Numbered from the stretch's first letter, positions 22,042 to 30,731 are shown. The stretch is 35,386 nucleotides of DNA from Actinomadura darangshiensis (GCF_004349235.1 NZ_SMKY01000069.1:1-35386); one strand, 5' to 3'. The notes: generated from the sequence alone by a model not told the origin. Made by a program: numbers and translations.

Positions 22042-22487
22042 GCGGGCAGGATCTCAACTGGTTGGTGACGAACTTCGCCGACCGTGTCGCGAAGGTCGCG
22101 CACGCCGTCGTGGTCTCCTCGGACGGATTGCCGATGGCCTACTCATCGGGCTTCCCGCCCGAGCGGGCGGACCAGCTCTCGGCGATCGCGTCGGGGTTGA
22201 TGAGCCTGACCCAGGGGGCGGCGAAGATCTTCGACGCCGGCGGGGTGAACCAGACCGTCGTGGAGATGGACCGCGGGCTGCTGTTCGTCATGTCCATCAC
22301 GAACGGGTCGGTGTTCGCGGTGCTGGCGGCGCCCGACTGCGACCTCGGGCTGGTCGCGTACGAGATGACGCTGCTGGTCGAGCGGGTGGGCCGGGTGCTG
22401 ACCCCCGCGCTGCGCACCCCGGAGCAGCAGCCCCCGTACTCGGGGCCTCCCGTGACCGAGATGGGCGCCGGGCCCGCCCGCTATTGA
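22038..22487 (+). CDS. cvnB: Roadblock/LC7 domain protein (conservon CvnB)
   Basis: 149 residues. The Roadblock/LC7 fold is recognisable from DLNWLVTNFADRVAKVAHAVVVSSDGLPMAYSSGF, the ADQLSAIASGLMSL helix, and VVEMDRGLLFVMSITNGSVFAVLAAPDCDLGLVAYEM. The last 25 residues are Pro-rich and probably flexible. Proteins of this type bind small GTPase-like partners and act as adaptors or exchange-type factors; here the partner should be CvnD. GTG 22038 overlaps the cvnA stop in GTGA, showing translational coupling, and cvnC follows 28 bp later. Confidence 0.92.
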   Translation: MSGQDLNWLVTNFADRVAKVAHAVVVSSDGLPMAYSSGFPPERADQLSAIASGLMSLTQGAAKIFDAGGVNQTVVEMDRGLLFVMSITNGSVFAVLAAPDCDLGLVAYEMTLLVERVGRVLTPALRTPEQQPPYSGPPVTEMGAGPARY

Positions 22488-22515
22488 CCGTGACTGACTG
22501 ACGGAGGTCGGCGAC

Positions 22516-22983
22516 ATGGATCGAGGCAGTCCCTTCGGCGGCGGTCCCGGTGGCCCGGGCGGGCCCGGCCGCTGGCCGGGTGATCAGGGACGGGTCCCGG
22601 CGCAGGGGCGGCTCCCCGCGCGGGAGGAGGGCGAGGGCAGCAGCTCGCTGGTGCGCCCCTACGCGGTGACCGGCGGGCGGACGAAGCCGCGCTACGACCT
22701 GGCCATCGAGGCCCTGGTCACCGCGGCGCCGTATCCGCCGCGGGACGTGGCCGTGCTGACCCCGGAGTACCGGGCGATCATGGACCTGTGCCGGTCGGCC
22801 CGCTCGGTCGCCGAGGTGTCCGCGCTGCTGCGCCTGCCGCTCGGGGTCGCGCGGGTGCTCGTCGCCGACATGGCCGTCGAGGGGCTGCTGCGGCTGCACC
22901 AGTCGCAGCCCCCCACCACCGCCGGCGGACAGCCGGACCTCCGCTTGCTAGAAAGGGTGCTCAGTGGCCTTCGGAAGCTCTGA
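22516..22983 (+). CDS. cvnC: DUF742 protein (conservon CvnC)
   Basis: 155 residues. A Gly/Pro-rich start (residues 1-44) precedes the DUF742 hallmark LVRPYAVTGGRT (45-56) and a winged-helix-like domain (YRAIMDLCRSARSVAEVSALLRLPLGVARVLVADMAVEGLLRLH). The last residues LLERVLSGLRKL are the usual end of the family. GGAGG lies 8-9 nt before ATG 22516. The gene overlaps cvnD by 20 bp. In conservons this protein joins the CvnA-B-D complex; the precise task is not settled. Confidence 0.92.
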   Translation: MDRGSPFGGGPGGPGGPGRWPGDQGRVPAQGRLPAREEGEGSSSLVRPYAVTGGRTKPRYDLAIEALVTAAPYPPRDVAVLTPEYRAIMDLCRSARSVAEVSALLRLPLGVARVLVADMAVEGLLRLHQSQPPTTAGGQPDLRLLERVLSGLRKL

Positions 22984-23647
22984 CCAGGTCCCGGGGCCGC
23001 ACGGCGGGGAGGCCGAGCTGACCTCGGTCAAGATCGTCGTCGGCGGCGGCTTCGGCGTCGGCAAGACCACGTTCGTCGGCTCGGTATCGGAGATCATGCC
23101 GCTCACCACCGAGGCGGTGATGACCGCGGCCAGCGCCGACGTGGACGACCTGTCGGCCGTCCCGGACAAGACGACCACCACGGTCGCGATGGACTTCGGC
23201 CGCGTGTCGCTGGACAGCGAGCTGATCCTCTACCTGTTCGGGACGCCCGGCCAGCACCGGTTCTGGTTCATGTGGGACGACCTCGTCCGCGGCGCGATCG
23301 GCGCCGTCGTGCTGGTCGACACCCGCCGGCTGGAGGACTGCTTCGCCGCGGTGGACTACTTCGAGGAGCTCGGCCTGCCGTTCGTGGTGGGCGTCAACGG
23401 GTTCCACGGCGAGTTCCAGTACGCCGTCGAGGACATCCGCGACGCGCTGTCGATCAGCGGGCACGTGCCGATCGTGCAGTGCGACGCGCGGAGCCGCGAG
23501 TCCACCAAGCAGGTGCTGATCACGCTGGTCAAGCACGCCATGACGGTGCACGCGACCGGCGCGCCCGCCGGTGCGCCCGCGCCTCAGCCCGGCGCCCCCG
23601 GTACCGCGGGCGGCCAGCTCGGCAGCACGTCCCCGAGCTGGACGTAG
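22964..23647 (+). CDS. cvnD: Small GTPase-like protein (conservon CvnD)
   Basis: 227 residues. The P-loop is GGGFGVGKTTF (Lys34, Thr35), the switch region is DKTTTTVAMDFGRV, and LYLFGTPGQHRFW stands for the G3 box. VVGVNGF is at the place of NKxD, with Gly instead of Lys-x-Asp, as in many bacterial relatives. The C-terminal 30 residues are Pro/Gly-rich. It is expected to switch between GTP and GDP states at the membrane under control of CvnA-C. GTG 22964 has AAAGG (22952-22956) 7 nt upstream and lies inside cvnC. A cytochrome P450 gene (cvnE), often next, is missing; an SGNH hydrolase takes its place 27 bp downstream. Confidence 0.92.
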   Translation: MAFGSSDQVPGPHGGEAELTSVKIVVGGGFGVGKTTFVGSVSEIMPLTTEAVMTAASADVDDLSAVPDKTTTTVAMDFGRVSLDSELILYLFGTPGQHRFWFMWDDLVRGAIGAVVLVDTRRLEDCFAAVDYFEELGLPFVVGVNGFHGEFQYAVEDIRDALSISGHVPIVQCDARSRESTKQVLITLVKHAMTVHATGAPAGAPAPQPGAPGTAGGQLGSTSPSWT

Positions 23648-23674
23648 CGCCAGCCGGGCTACGATGGGGTTGAA

Positions 23675-24439
23675 ATGGAGCGGATCCGGACGTACGTGGC
23701 CATCGGCGACAGCTTCACCGAGGGCCTGAACGACCCCTACCCCGGCCAGGACGACGTGTTCCGCGGCTGGGCGGACCGGCTCGCCGAGCACATCGCCGAA
23801 CTGAGCCCCGGCCTGCGCTACGCCAACCTCGCCGTCCGCGGCAAGCTCGTCCGGCAGATCGTGGACGACCAGGTGCCAGTGGCCGTCGGGCTCGGTCCCG
23901 ACCTGGTCACGCTCTGCGCCGGCGGCAACGACATGATCCGCCCGGGCGCCGACCCGGACGCGGCCGCGGTGGTCTTCGACGACGCGGTCCGCCGGCTGCG
24001 CGGCACCGGCTCGCGCGTGGTGGTCTTCACCGGGTTCGACCCGCGCGGCCTGCGCAGCGGCTCCCGCATCCGGGGCAAGGCGGCCACCTACAACATGCAC
24101 CTGCGCGCCATCGCCGACCGGCGCGCCTGCAGCGTCGTCGACCTGTGGTCGCTGCGCGTCTTCAACGACCCGCGCGCCTGGTACGAGGACCGCCTGCACC
24201 TGTCGCCCGAGGGGCACCGGCGCATGGCCCTGTTCGTGGCCGAGGCCATCGGCATCCCGGTCAAGGGCGACTGGCGCGAGCCCTGGCCGCCGCTGGACCG
24301 CGCCGACTGGCTCACCATGCGCCGCGAGGACGTCCACTGGGCCCGCGCCTACCTCCTCCCGTGGATCGGCCGGCGGGCCACCGGGCGCTCCTCCGGCGAC
24401 GGCCGGGGGCCGAAGCGCCCGACGCCCCTCCCGCTCTAG
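23675..24439 (+). CDS. SGNH/GDSL-family hydrolase
   Basis: 254 residues with complete SGNH blocks: AIGDSFTEG (Ser13), NLAVRGK, AGGNDMIRP (G83-D86) and DRLHLSPEGH (Asp172, His175). The tail WPPLDRADWLTMRREDVHWARAYLLPWIGRR is typical of an actinobacterial subgroup annotated as SGNH/GDSL hydrolase. No signal peptide, so it is probably cytosolic; the ester substrate is unknown. A TACGAT box 9 nt before ATG 23675 suggests a leaderless transcript of its own, although the gene is only 27 bp downstream of cvnD and could also be read from the conservon promoter. It is a paralogue of the hydrolase at 5977-6714. It shares its stop bases (CTAG, 24436-24439) with the convergent STAS gene. Confidence 0.87.
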   Translation: MERIRTYVAIGDSFTEGLNDPYPGQDDVFRGWADRLAEHIAELSPGLRYANLAVRGKLVRQIVDDQVPVAVGLGPDLVTLCAGGNDMIRPGADPDAAAVVFDDAVRRLRGTGSRVVVFTGFDPRGLRSGSRIRGKAATYNMHLRAIADRRACSVVDLWSLRVFNDPRAWYEDRLHLSPEGHRRMALFVAEAIGIPVKGDWREPWPPLDRADWLTMRREDVHWARAYLLPWIGRRATGRSSGDGRGPKRPTPLPL

Positions 24440-24789
24440 GCGGGGTCCGGCTCGGCGGCGAGGGCCTCCTCCAGGGTGCCGGTCACCGGGATGCGCCGGT
24501 GCAGGCCGGTGATCTCCAGGGCGCGGCGGACGATGGGCCGGGGGCCCGCGAGCACGAGGCTGCCGCCCGCGGCCGTCGCGGACTTGTAGTAGGCGACGAT
24601 GACCGAGAGTCCGTGGGAGTCCATGAACTCCAGGTCGGTCATGTCCAGGACGAGGTGGTCGCCGTGCTCGCGACGGGCCTCGTTCAGGTGCCTGCGCAGG
24701 TCGTCCGAGCAGGCGATATCGAGTTCTCCGCACAGCCGGAGCACGGCTCTGCCGCCGTCCGGCCGCGTGGTCACTTCCAAAGGTGGCAC
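24436..24789 (-). CDS. STAS-domain anti-sigma-factor antagonist (SpoIIAA/BldG-like)
   Basis: 117 residues, the size of a single STAS domain. The motif LEFMDSHGLSVIV holds the expected phosphorylation serine (Ser58), matching SpoIIAA Ser58, and RLCGELDIACSDDLRRHL is the usual N-terminal strand-helix pair. It should bind an anti-sigma kinase when unphosphorylated and so release a sigma factor; no kinase or sigma gene lies nearby. GTG 24789 is chosen because GAGGGG lies about 9 nt upstream; the frame continues open far upstream inside unrelated genes, which is an artefact of high GC. It is divergent from the AAA+ gene with a 20-bp palindrome in its leader. Confidence 0.9.
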   Translation of the reverse strand: MPPLEVTTRPDGGRAVLRLCGELDIACSDDLRRHLNEARREHGDHLVLDMTDLEFMDSHGLSVIVAYYKSATAAGGSLVLAGPRPIVRRALEITGLHRRIPVTGTLEEALAAEPDPA

Positions 24790-24819
24790 GGGGGGTTCCC
24801 CTCTTGTATGTGCGGCACC

Positions 24820-24839
24820 CGCCGGGACGCGTCCCGGCG
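24820..24839. promoter_or_regulatory. 20-bp perfect palindrome between STAS and AAA+ genes
   Basis: CGCCGGGACG (24820-24829) is exactly mirrored by CGTCCCGGCG (24830-24839). It ends 30 bp before the STAS start codon and could be an operator or a hairpin in the STAS leader. The remaining divergent gap (24790-24978) holds the AGGAG ribosome site of the AAA+ gene (24964-24968) and no clear -35/-10 pair. Confidence 0.5.
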
Positions 24840-24978
24840 ATACTTTCCGTCCGACAACTATCGCTGACGATCGGCCGCCTGCCAACCCGGCGCGCAAAGG
24901 GGTGTGCGTGATCGAGACGGGCCGTAGGGTGCTGTCGGATGTGATTGCCCCGATCCGCTGTGTAGGAGACGACCCCAG

Positions 24979-27900
24979 GTGAGTTCCCCCCGGCTGCCGG
25001 ACCATCTCGAAGTGCTGCTCACCGAGGAGCCCGTGCTCGACGTGTTCGCGTACGGCCCCTGGCGCGTGCCCGACGGGCTGTACGAGGAGATGCGCGAGCG
25101 CGCCGTCGCCTACAACACCGACCAGCGCGCCGTCGTGCTGACCCGCCAGCTCAGCGACTTCTACGGCGGCGACACCAGCGCGGCCGGGGCGGAGCAGTGG
25201 TCGCTGCTGACCTTCCTGCTGGGCGCGTCCGCGGTGCGCGGCGGATCGCGCGGCGACGTCGACTACGAGCTGCTGTCGGCCTTCCTCGCGACGCCCGAGT
25301 CGGCCGTCCGCGACCCGGCCGCGTGGTTCACCCAGGGCGGGCGGTGGCGCCCGCCGGGCCTGTGGCTGCCCGAGCCGTCCGGTGACGACCGCGAGCGCCG
25401 CGCCGTGATGCTCTCCCTGGCGCGGGACGGCCTGGACGTGTTCGACGGCCTGGAGCCGATCGAGCGCCGCCGGCGGACGCTCATGGACCTGTTCGACCGG
25501 CGCGCCGCCGACCCCGCGCTGCACGAGGCGGACCTGACCGTCCCCAACCGGCGGCTGGAGGACGCCTGGGTCTCCGGCCTGACCGACGAGGAGCTGGCCG
25601 TCCTGCCCGAGCTGTCCGGCCCCGTCGGGTATCTGGGCTGGGTGTGCGGGGGCCTGGACGCCGCGCACGAGCGGCTCGCCGGGGCCGTCGCCGACGGGGA
25701 CGACCCGGACGTCTCGCTCGCGAGGCTGCTGCTGGCCGCCGAGGCCGCGGTCGTCCCGGCCGAGCTGGCGGTCGTGCTCGGCAAGCACCGCTACGAGAAC
25801 GTGGAGGAGCGGCTCCGCGCGGCTCGCGAGGGCTTCTCCGCCGAGGCGTGGCAGTTCGACGTGCGGTCCTGGCTGGCCCGGGGCCTGGTCGCGGGGGAGG
25901 CGGACGCGTCCCGCGCCTGGCTGGACATGGCCGTCCGCGCGACCGGCGCCGTGCAGGGCCTCCCGGAGGCGCCGGTCAGCCCGCGCTGCCGGGTGCCGGT
26001 GCGCCAGTTCCAGGCCGACCTGCGGCGGCTGTTCACCGTCCGCCGGGTCTTCAACACGCTGGCGTTCGGCACCGCCGCGACCGGGGACGACGCGGGGACG
26101 GCGCCGGAGCGCGAGCCCGCGGAGGTCGCCGGGCCGGAGCTGGTCGGGCAGCCGGAGCTGTCCCGGGTGCTGCGCGACGCGGTGGCGGCGCGGCTGGCCG
26201 GCGAGCGGCCCCTCCGGCTGCTCGTCGCCGGCCCCGAGGGCACCGGCAAGGGCACCGCCGCCGAGTTCGCCGAGGCGATGCTCGCCGAGGGCGGCGCGGT
26301 CCGCGAGGCCCAGTGGATCTCCGACCAGGTGTTCGCCTCGCTCGGGGTGAGCGACGCCGTCCTGTGGCTGCAGGCCCGCGTCCGGGACTGCCAGGAGGGG
26401 CGGATGCTCCTGGTCGTGGACGACCTGGAGAAGCTCGCCGCGCACGAGCGGTGCGGCGCCGCCGCGGCCGAGGAGCTGCGCCGGCTGATGGCGCGGTCGC
26501 CGTCGCTGAACGTCGTCGCGCTGTGCCGGCCCGGCGGCGACCGGCGGCTGTTCGACGCCAACCCGGCGCTCGTCCGCGCGTTCGACGTCGCCCGCACCCG
26601 CGACTTCGCCGAGGACGAGTTCGCCGAGCTGTTCACGCTGGCCGTCGGCCGCCGCGGCGCGCACGCCGCCGCGGAGGTCGCGGCGGCCGCCGGCGGCATG
26701 CTGCGCCGCACCCCGCCGCTGCTGAACCTGCGCGGCGCCCGGCTGGTGGAGCACATGGCGGGCCAGGCCGTCGCCGCGGCGGACGAGCGCGCCCGCGAGG
26801 GCGAGGACGCGAAGGAGCCGCTGGAGGTCACCGCCGCGGACCTGCCGCAGCGGCTCATCGCGGGCCGCCCCGCCGAGGCCGACCCGCTCGCCGAGCTGGC
26901 CGCCTGCGTCGGCATCGAGCCGGTCAAGCGTGAGATCGACGCGCTGACCGCCGAGGCCGAGGCCGCCCGGCTGCGCCGCGAGGCGGGCATGACGGCCCGG
27001 ACGCGGCTGCGCCACCTGGTCTTCACCGGGAGCCCCGGCACGGGCAAGGGCAAGGTCGCGCGGATCCTCGGCCGCATCTACGCCGACATCGGCGTGCTGT
27101 CGTCCGGCCACCTGATCGAGGTGGAGCGCGCCGACCTGCTCGGCGAGTACGCCAGCGAGAGCGTCCTGCGGGTCCGCCGGGCGGTGGAGCAGGCCCACGG
27201 CGGCGTCCTCGTCGTCCGCGACGCGCACGCCCTGGTGTCGGCCGCCGGGGACGCCGCGCGCGGCCGCGAGGTCCTGGACGTGCTGCTGACGAGCGTCCAG
27301 CCGCACACCGAGGACCTCGTCGTCGTGCTGACCGGCCCGGAGGCGGAGATGAACGGGCTGCTGAAGTCCCATCCCGACCTCGCCGCCTTCTTCCCCCGCA
27401 CGATCCGGTTCCCCGACCTCACCGACGACGAGCTGGTCGAGGTGTTCGCCGCCAAGGCCGCCGACTCCGGGTTCGCGCTCGCCGGCGGCGTGCTGGACAA
27501 GGTGCGCGGGCTCGTCGAGGCGGCGCCGCGCGAGCGCGGGGTCGGCAACGTCCGCATCATGACGAACCTGCTCGACCGGGCGGTCGCGATGCAGGGCCGC
27601 CGCGTCCTCGCCGACGGGATCGTCGACGAGACCGAGTCGCTCGACGAGATCCTGCTGGCGGACGTCCCGGACACGCTCACCCGCGGCCGCGACGACGTCC
27701 CCGGCGACCCGCTCGCCGAGATCGAGCGGCTGATCGGCCTCGCCGACATCAAGCGGGAGGTGGCCGCGCTGGTCGCCGAGGTCCGCGCCGAGCAGCTGCG
27801 GCGGGACGCCAAGGTGTCCCCGGCGCCGCCGGCCCGGCACATGGTGTTCATGGGCAACCCGGGCACGGCCAAGACGACGATCGCGCGGCTGATCGCCGCC

Positions 27901-28557
27901 GTGTTCGCCCGGCTCGGCCTGCTGTCGTCCGGCCATCTGGTCGAGGTCACCCGCGCCGACCTCGTCGCCGAGTTCGTCGGGCAGACCGCGCCGCGGGTCA
28001 GGGACGCGGTCGGCCGCGCCCTCGGCGGCGTCCTGTTCGTGGACGAGGCGTACGCGCTGTCGTCGGCGGGCGGCGACCGGCGCGACTTCGGCCACGAGGC
28101 GATCGCCGAGCTGCTGCGGCTGATGGAGGAGCACCGCGGCGACCTCGTCGTCATCGTCGCCGGCTACGACGCCGAGATGGAGCGGTTCCTGGAGGCGAAC
28201 CCCGGTCTCGAGTCGCGGTTCCCGAAGCGGCTGCGGTTCCCGGACTACTCCGACGACGAGCTGGTGACGATCTTCGAGTCGATGGCGGCGGCGGACGGCT
28301 TCGAGCTCGCGCCCGGGATCCTGGAGGACCTGCGCGGGCTCGTCGCGGCCCAGCCGCGGGGCTCCTCGTTCGGCAACGCCCGGCTCGTCCGCAACCTGCT
28401 GGAGGCGGCGATCTCCCGGCAGGCGCAGCGCATCACCGCCAAGGACGACGAGGCGCCCGGCGGGGTGGCGGCGGCCGAGGCCGGGCGGTTGCGCCCCGAG
28501 GACCTCCCCGAGGCCCCCGCCCGCGGGCAGGACGGAGGCTACGGGCTCTACATCTAG
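24979..28557 (+). CDS. Three-module CbbX/SpoVK-type AAA+ ATPase
   Basis: 1192 residues. Residues 1-380 form an unrecognised helical region. Module 1 has GPEGTGKGT (418-426) and VVDDLE (479-484). Module 2 has GSPGTGKGK (684-692) and VVRDAH (745-750). Module 3 has GNPGTAKTT (959-967), FVDEAY (1020-1025) and the Arg-finger-like ESRFPKR (Arg1080). Modules 2 and 3 are clearly homologous to CbbX/SpoVK proteins; module 1 is more distant. Only module 3 keeps a Thr after the P-loop Lys and the Asp-Glu Walker B, and module 2 has AFFPR where SRFPK is expected, so only the last appears able to hydrolyse ATP. GTG 24979 has AGGAG (24964-24968) 10 nt upstream. It stands alone, divergent from the STAS gene and convergent with the ABC exporter 11 bp away. 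It probably remodels a protein complex; a type VII secretion role is not supported by neighbours. Confidence 0.85.
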   Translation: MSSPRLPDHLEVLLTEEPVLDVFAYGPWRVPDGLYEEMRERAVAYNTDQRAVVLTRQLSDFYGGDTSAAGAEQWSLLTFLLGASAVRGGSRGDVDYELLSAFLATPESAVRDPAAWFTQGGRWRPPGLWLPEPSGDDRERRAVMLSLARDGLDVFDGLEPIERRRRTLMDLFDRRAADPALHEADLTVPNRRLEDAWVSGLTDEELAVLPELSGPVGYLGWVCGGLDAAHERLAGAVADGDDPDVSLARLLLAAEAAVVPAELAVVLGKHRYENVEERLRAAREGFSAEAWQFDVRSWLARGLVAGEADASRAWLDMAVRATGAVQGLPEAPVSPRCRVPVRQFQADLRRLFTVRRVFNTLAFGTAATGDDAGTAPEREPAEVAGPELVGQPELSRVLRDAVAARLAGERPLRLLVAGPEGTGKGTAAEFAEAMLAEGGAVREAQWISDQVFASLGVSDAVLWLQARVRDCQEGRMLLVVDDLEKLAAHERCGAAAAEELRRLMARSPSLNVVALCRPGGDRRLFDANPALVRAFDVARTRDFAEDEFAELFTLAVGRRGAHAAAEVAAAAGGMLRRTPPLLNLRGARLVEHMAGQAVAAADERAREGEDAKEPLEVTAADLPQRLIAGRPAEADPLAELAACVGIEPVKREIDALTAEAEAARLRREAGMTARTRLRHLVFTGSPGTGKGKVARILGRIYADIGVLSSGHLIEVERADLLGEYASESVLRVRRAVEQAHGGVLVVRDAHALVSAAGDAARGREVLDVLLTSVQPHTEDLVVVLTGPEAEMNGLLKSHPDLAAFFPRTIRFPDLTDDELVEVFAAKAADSGFALAGGVLDKVRGLVEAAPRERGVGNVRIMTNLLDRAVAMQGRRVLADGIVDETESLDEILLADVPDTLTRGRDDVPGDPLAEIERLIGLADIKREVAALVAEVRAEQLRRDAKVSPAPPARHMVFMGNPGTAKTTIARLIAAVFARLGLLSSGHLVEVTRADLVAEFVGQTAPRVRDAVGRALGGVLFVDEAYALSSAGGDRRDFGHEAIAELLRLMEEHRGDLVVIVAGYDAEMERFLEANPGLESRFPKRLRFPDYSDDELVTIFESMAAADGFELAPGILEDLRGLVAAQPRGSSFGNARLVRNLLEAAISRQAQRITAKDDEAPGGVAAAEAGRLRPEDLPEAPARGQDGGYGLYI

Positions 28558-28568
28558 GGGCTCTCCAG

Positions 28569-30572
28569 CTAGCCCGCCTGCGCCTGCGGGCCGCCCGCCC
28601 CGTAGGCGGCGGCCTGGAGGGAGTACAGGTCGGCGTAGAGGCCGCCTCGGCCCATCAGCGAGGCGTGGTCGCCCTCCTCCGTCACCTCGCCGTGCTCCAG
28701 GACGTATATCCGGTCGGCGTAGCGGACGCTGGCGAGCCGGTGCGTGATCAGCAGGACGGTGCGGCCGTCGGCGTGCGTGCGGATCCGCTCGAACAGCTGG
28801 TGCTCGGCGCGGGCGTCCAGGGCGGCGCTCGGCTCGTCGCAGATCAGCAGGGGCGCGTCCCGGAAGAAGCCGCGCGCCACGGCGAGCCGCTGCCACTGCC
28901 CGCCCGACAGCTCGGCGCCGTCCCGGAACCGGCGGTCGAGCAGCGTCCCGTACCCGTGGGAGAGGCCCGCGACGACCTCGTCGGCGCCGGAGGCGCGGGC
29001 GGCGGCGAGCATCGCGGGATCCTCGTCCCCGTCCTCGTCTTGGACCTGCCCGCGCCCGGCGCCCATCGTGATGTTCTGCCGCGCGGTCATCGGCCAGTGC
29101 GTGTACTGCTGCGCGATGACGGCGACCCGCTCCCACACCTCCTGCGGGGGGACCTCCGCCAGCGGCACGCCGTCCCACCGGACGTCGCCGGAGTCCGGGT
29201 CGTACAGCCCGGCCATGATCTTGGCGAGGGTCGTCTTGCCGGAGCCGTTCTCGCCGACCAGCGCGACCACCTCGCCCTTGCGCAGGTCGAGCGACACCCC
29301 GCGCAGGGACGGGGACTCCGCGCCCGGGTAGGTGAACACGACGTCCCGGACGCGGATGGCCGCGAAGTCGTCCGGGAGCCGCTCCCGCTCCTCCGCGGCG
29401 GCGACATCAAGGGCGCGGCGGGGGATCCGGTCCTCGGCGGCGGTGCAGAAGCGCAGGTAGTCGCCGAAGTACAGGCCCTCCTCGTAGCACTGGTTGACCG
29501 CGAACACCAGGTTCACCAGGGAGGACTGCCCCGACCGGATCGCGAGGACCGCCGTTCCGGCGACCGCCAGCGGCACTGAGCCCTTCCACAGCATGAGTCC
29601 CAGCGCGATGTACACCGCGGCCGTGGCGACGCCCTTCAGCATGTCCCCGGTGACTTTGGCCATGGTCTGCCGCCGGGCGAGATCCAGCTCCACGGCGCGC
29701 TGGTGCGCCGCCGAACGGTCGTACTCGTCCAGCAGGAACGGCCGCATCGTGAACGAGCGCACCTCCGCGGCGTGCTCCCGCTGGATCATCAGGTCCGACA
29801 GGATCCATTTCCGGCGGTACACCTCGACCAGGGACAGCATGGTGAGGTACTGCATCCGGGCGCTGCGGACGGACGCCCAGCCTTCCGGCACGGCGGTCAG
29901 CAGGAGCAGCGGCAGCAGCAGCGGATGCAGGACGCCGAGCGTCCCCGCGGCGGCGGCCAGCCCGACGATGCCGGTGAGGACGTCCACCGCCTCCTGGACG
30001 ACGCGCGGCGCCGACGTCATGCCGCGGGTCTGCGCGCGTTGCAGTTCGTCCAGGAAGTCGGAGTCGTCGAGCGCGGCCAGGTGCACCGCCGTCGTGGCCT
30101 CGTACAGCCGCAGCTCGGCGAGCCGCCGGACCTGCGGGTTCAGTCGCGACTGGGACCAGCCCGCGCACGCCTGCAGCCCGGCGCGCAGCGCCACCGCGGC
30201 CGCGACCAGCAGCAGCGAGGGGAGCGCCTCGCGGACGCGGTCGGGCGTCGGGCGGCCGCTGAACAGCGCGGTGAGCACCCCCGTCGTCGCCAGCAGCCAG
30301 AACGCCGTGAAGATCCCCGCGACGAGGTTGAGGGAGATCGTCGCGATCGTGTCGGCGGGGCTCGCGCGCCACGCCAGCCTGGCGGCCTGGGCGATGACGG
30401 CCGGCAGCCGCCGCGCGACCGTGCTGAGGCCGGTCTCGGCGAGTTCCCGGTCCTTCGCGTGCCAGGTGTGGGCGGTCAGCTCCGGCAGCCGGGGCCCGGC
30501 GGTCGCCTCCCGGCGGTTCCGGCGTGTCCGGTGATGGGTGAATCGTTGGGTTAAACGCCGTCTTCTGCCCAT
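28569..30572 (-). CDS. ABC exporter with fused membrane and ATPase domains
   Basis: 667 residues, a half-transporter of the type I exporter fold. The first 70 residues are basic and probably cytosolic. Helices follow (AATGVLTALFSG..., LLLVAAAVALRAGL, GIVGLAAAAGTLGVLHPLLLPLLLLTAVP, GVATAAVYIALGLMLW). The ATPase has Walker A GENGSGKTT (440-448), signature LSGGQWQRLAVARG (555-568) and Walker B LLICDEPSAALDA. It should work as a dimer, exporting a lipid, peptide or drug; the substrate is unknown. ATG 30572 is chosen because GGAGGG lies about 6 nt upstream; an open extension further upstream lacks a ribosome site. It is divergent from the LCP gene and may be linked to envelope building. Confidence 0.88.
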   Translation of the reverse strand: MGRRRRLTQRFTHHRTRRNRREATAGPRLPELTAHTWHAKDRELAETGLSTVARRLPAVIAQAARLAWRASPADTIATISLNLVAGIFTAFWLLATTGVLTALFSGRPTPDRVREALPSLLLVAAAVALRAGLQACAGWSQSRLNPQVRRLAELRLYEATTAVHLAALDDSDFLDELQRAQTRGMTSAPRVVQEAVDVLTGIVGLAAAAGTLGVLHPLLLPLLLLTAVPEGWASVRSARMQYLTMLSLVEVYRRKWILSDLMIQREHAAEVRSFTMRPFLLDEYDRSAAHQRAVELDLARRQTMAKVTGDMLKGVATAAVYIALGLMLWKGSVPLAVAGTAVLAIRSGQSSLVNLVFAVNQCYEEGLYFGDYLRFCTAAEDRIPRRALDVAAAEERERLPDDFAAIRVRDVVFTYPGAESPSLRGVSLDLRKGEVVALVGENGSGKTTLAKIMAGLYDPDSGDVRWDGVPLAEVPPQEVWERVAVIAQQYTHWPMTARQNITMGAGRGQVQDEDGDEDPAMLAAARASGADEVVAGLSHGYGTLLDRRFRDGAELSGGQWQRLAVARGFFRDAPLLICDEPSAALDARAEHQLFERIRTHADGRTVLLITHRLASVRYADRIYVLEHGEVTEEGDHASLMGRGGLYADLYSLQAAAYGAGGPQAQAG

Positions 30573-30731
30573 GCGCCGCCCTCCGCGCGTACTGTCGGCC
30601 AAGGAGCAGTGTGCGCCTTGAGGGGGACGGCGTCCGCTTCGTACGTCACATAGCGTGGTGATTTGTGGCTGTCGACAATCATGCGGTGGACGGACGCGGC
30701 GCACGCCCCGGGTTGTCTAAGGTGGCTACGC

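Noticed and set aside
23675..24439. The gene after cvnD as a cytochrome P450 (cvnE)
   Set aside because: No haem-binding Cys motif or ExxR; the SGNH blocks are clear.
24790..24870. A SigB-type promoter before the STAS gene
   Set aside because: GTTGTC and AAGTAT strings are present on the minus strand but the spacing (about 8 nt) is wrong; not convincing.
24979..28557. AAA+ protein as EccA of a type VII secretion system
   Set aside because: No ecc, esx, PE/PPE or mycosin genes nearby, three modules instead of one, and no TPR pattern recognised in the N-terminus.
24436..29178. A 1580-codon open frame on the minus strand
   Set aside because: It lies antisense to the AAA+ and SGNH genes and its translation is Arg/Gly/Ala/Val-rich without any domain. 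Only its last 117 codons (24436-24789) are a real STAS gene. High GC content removes stop codons from the antisense frame.
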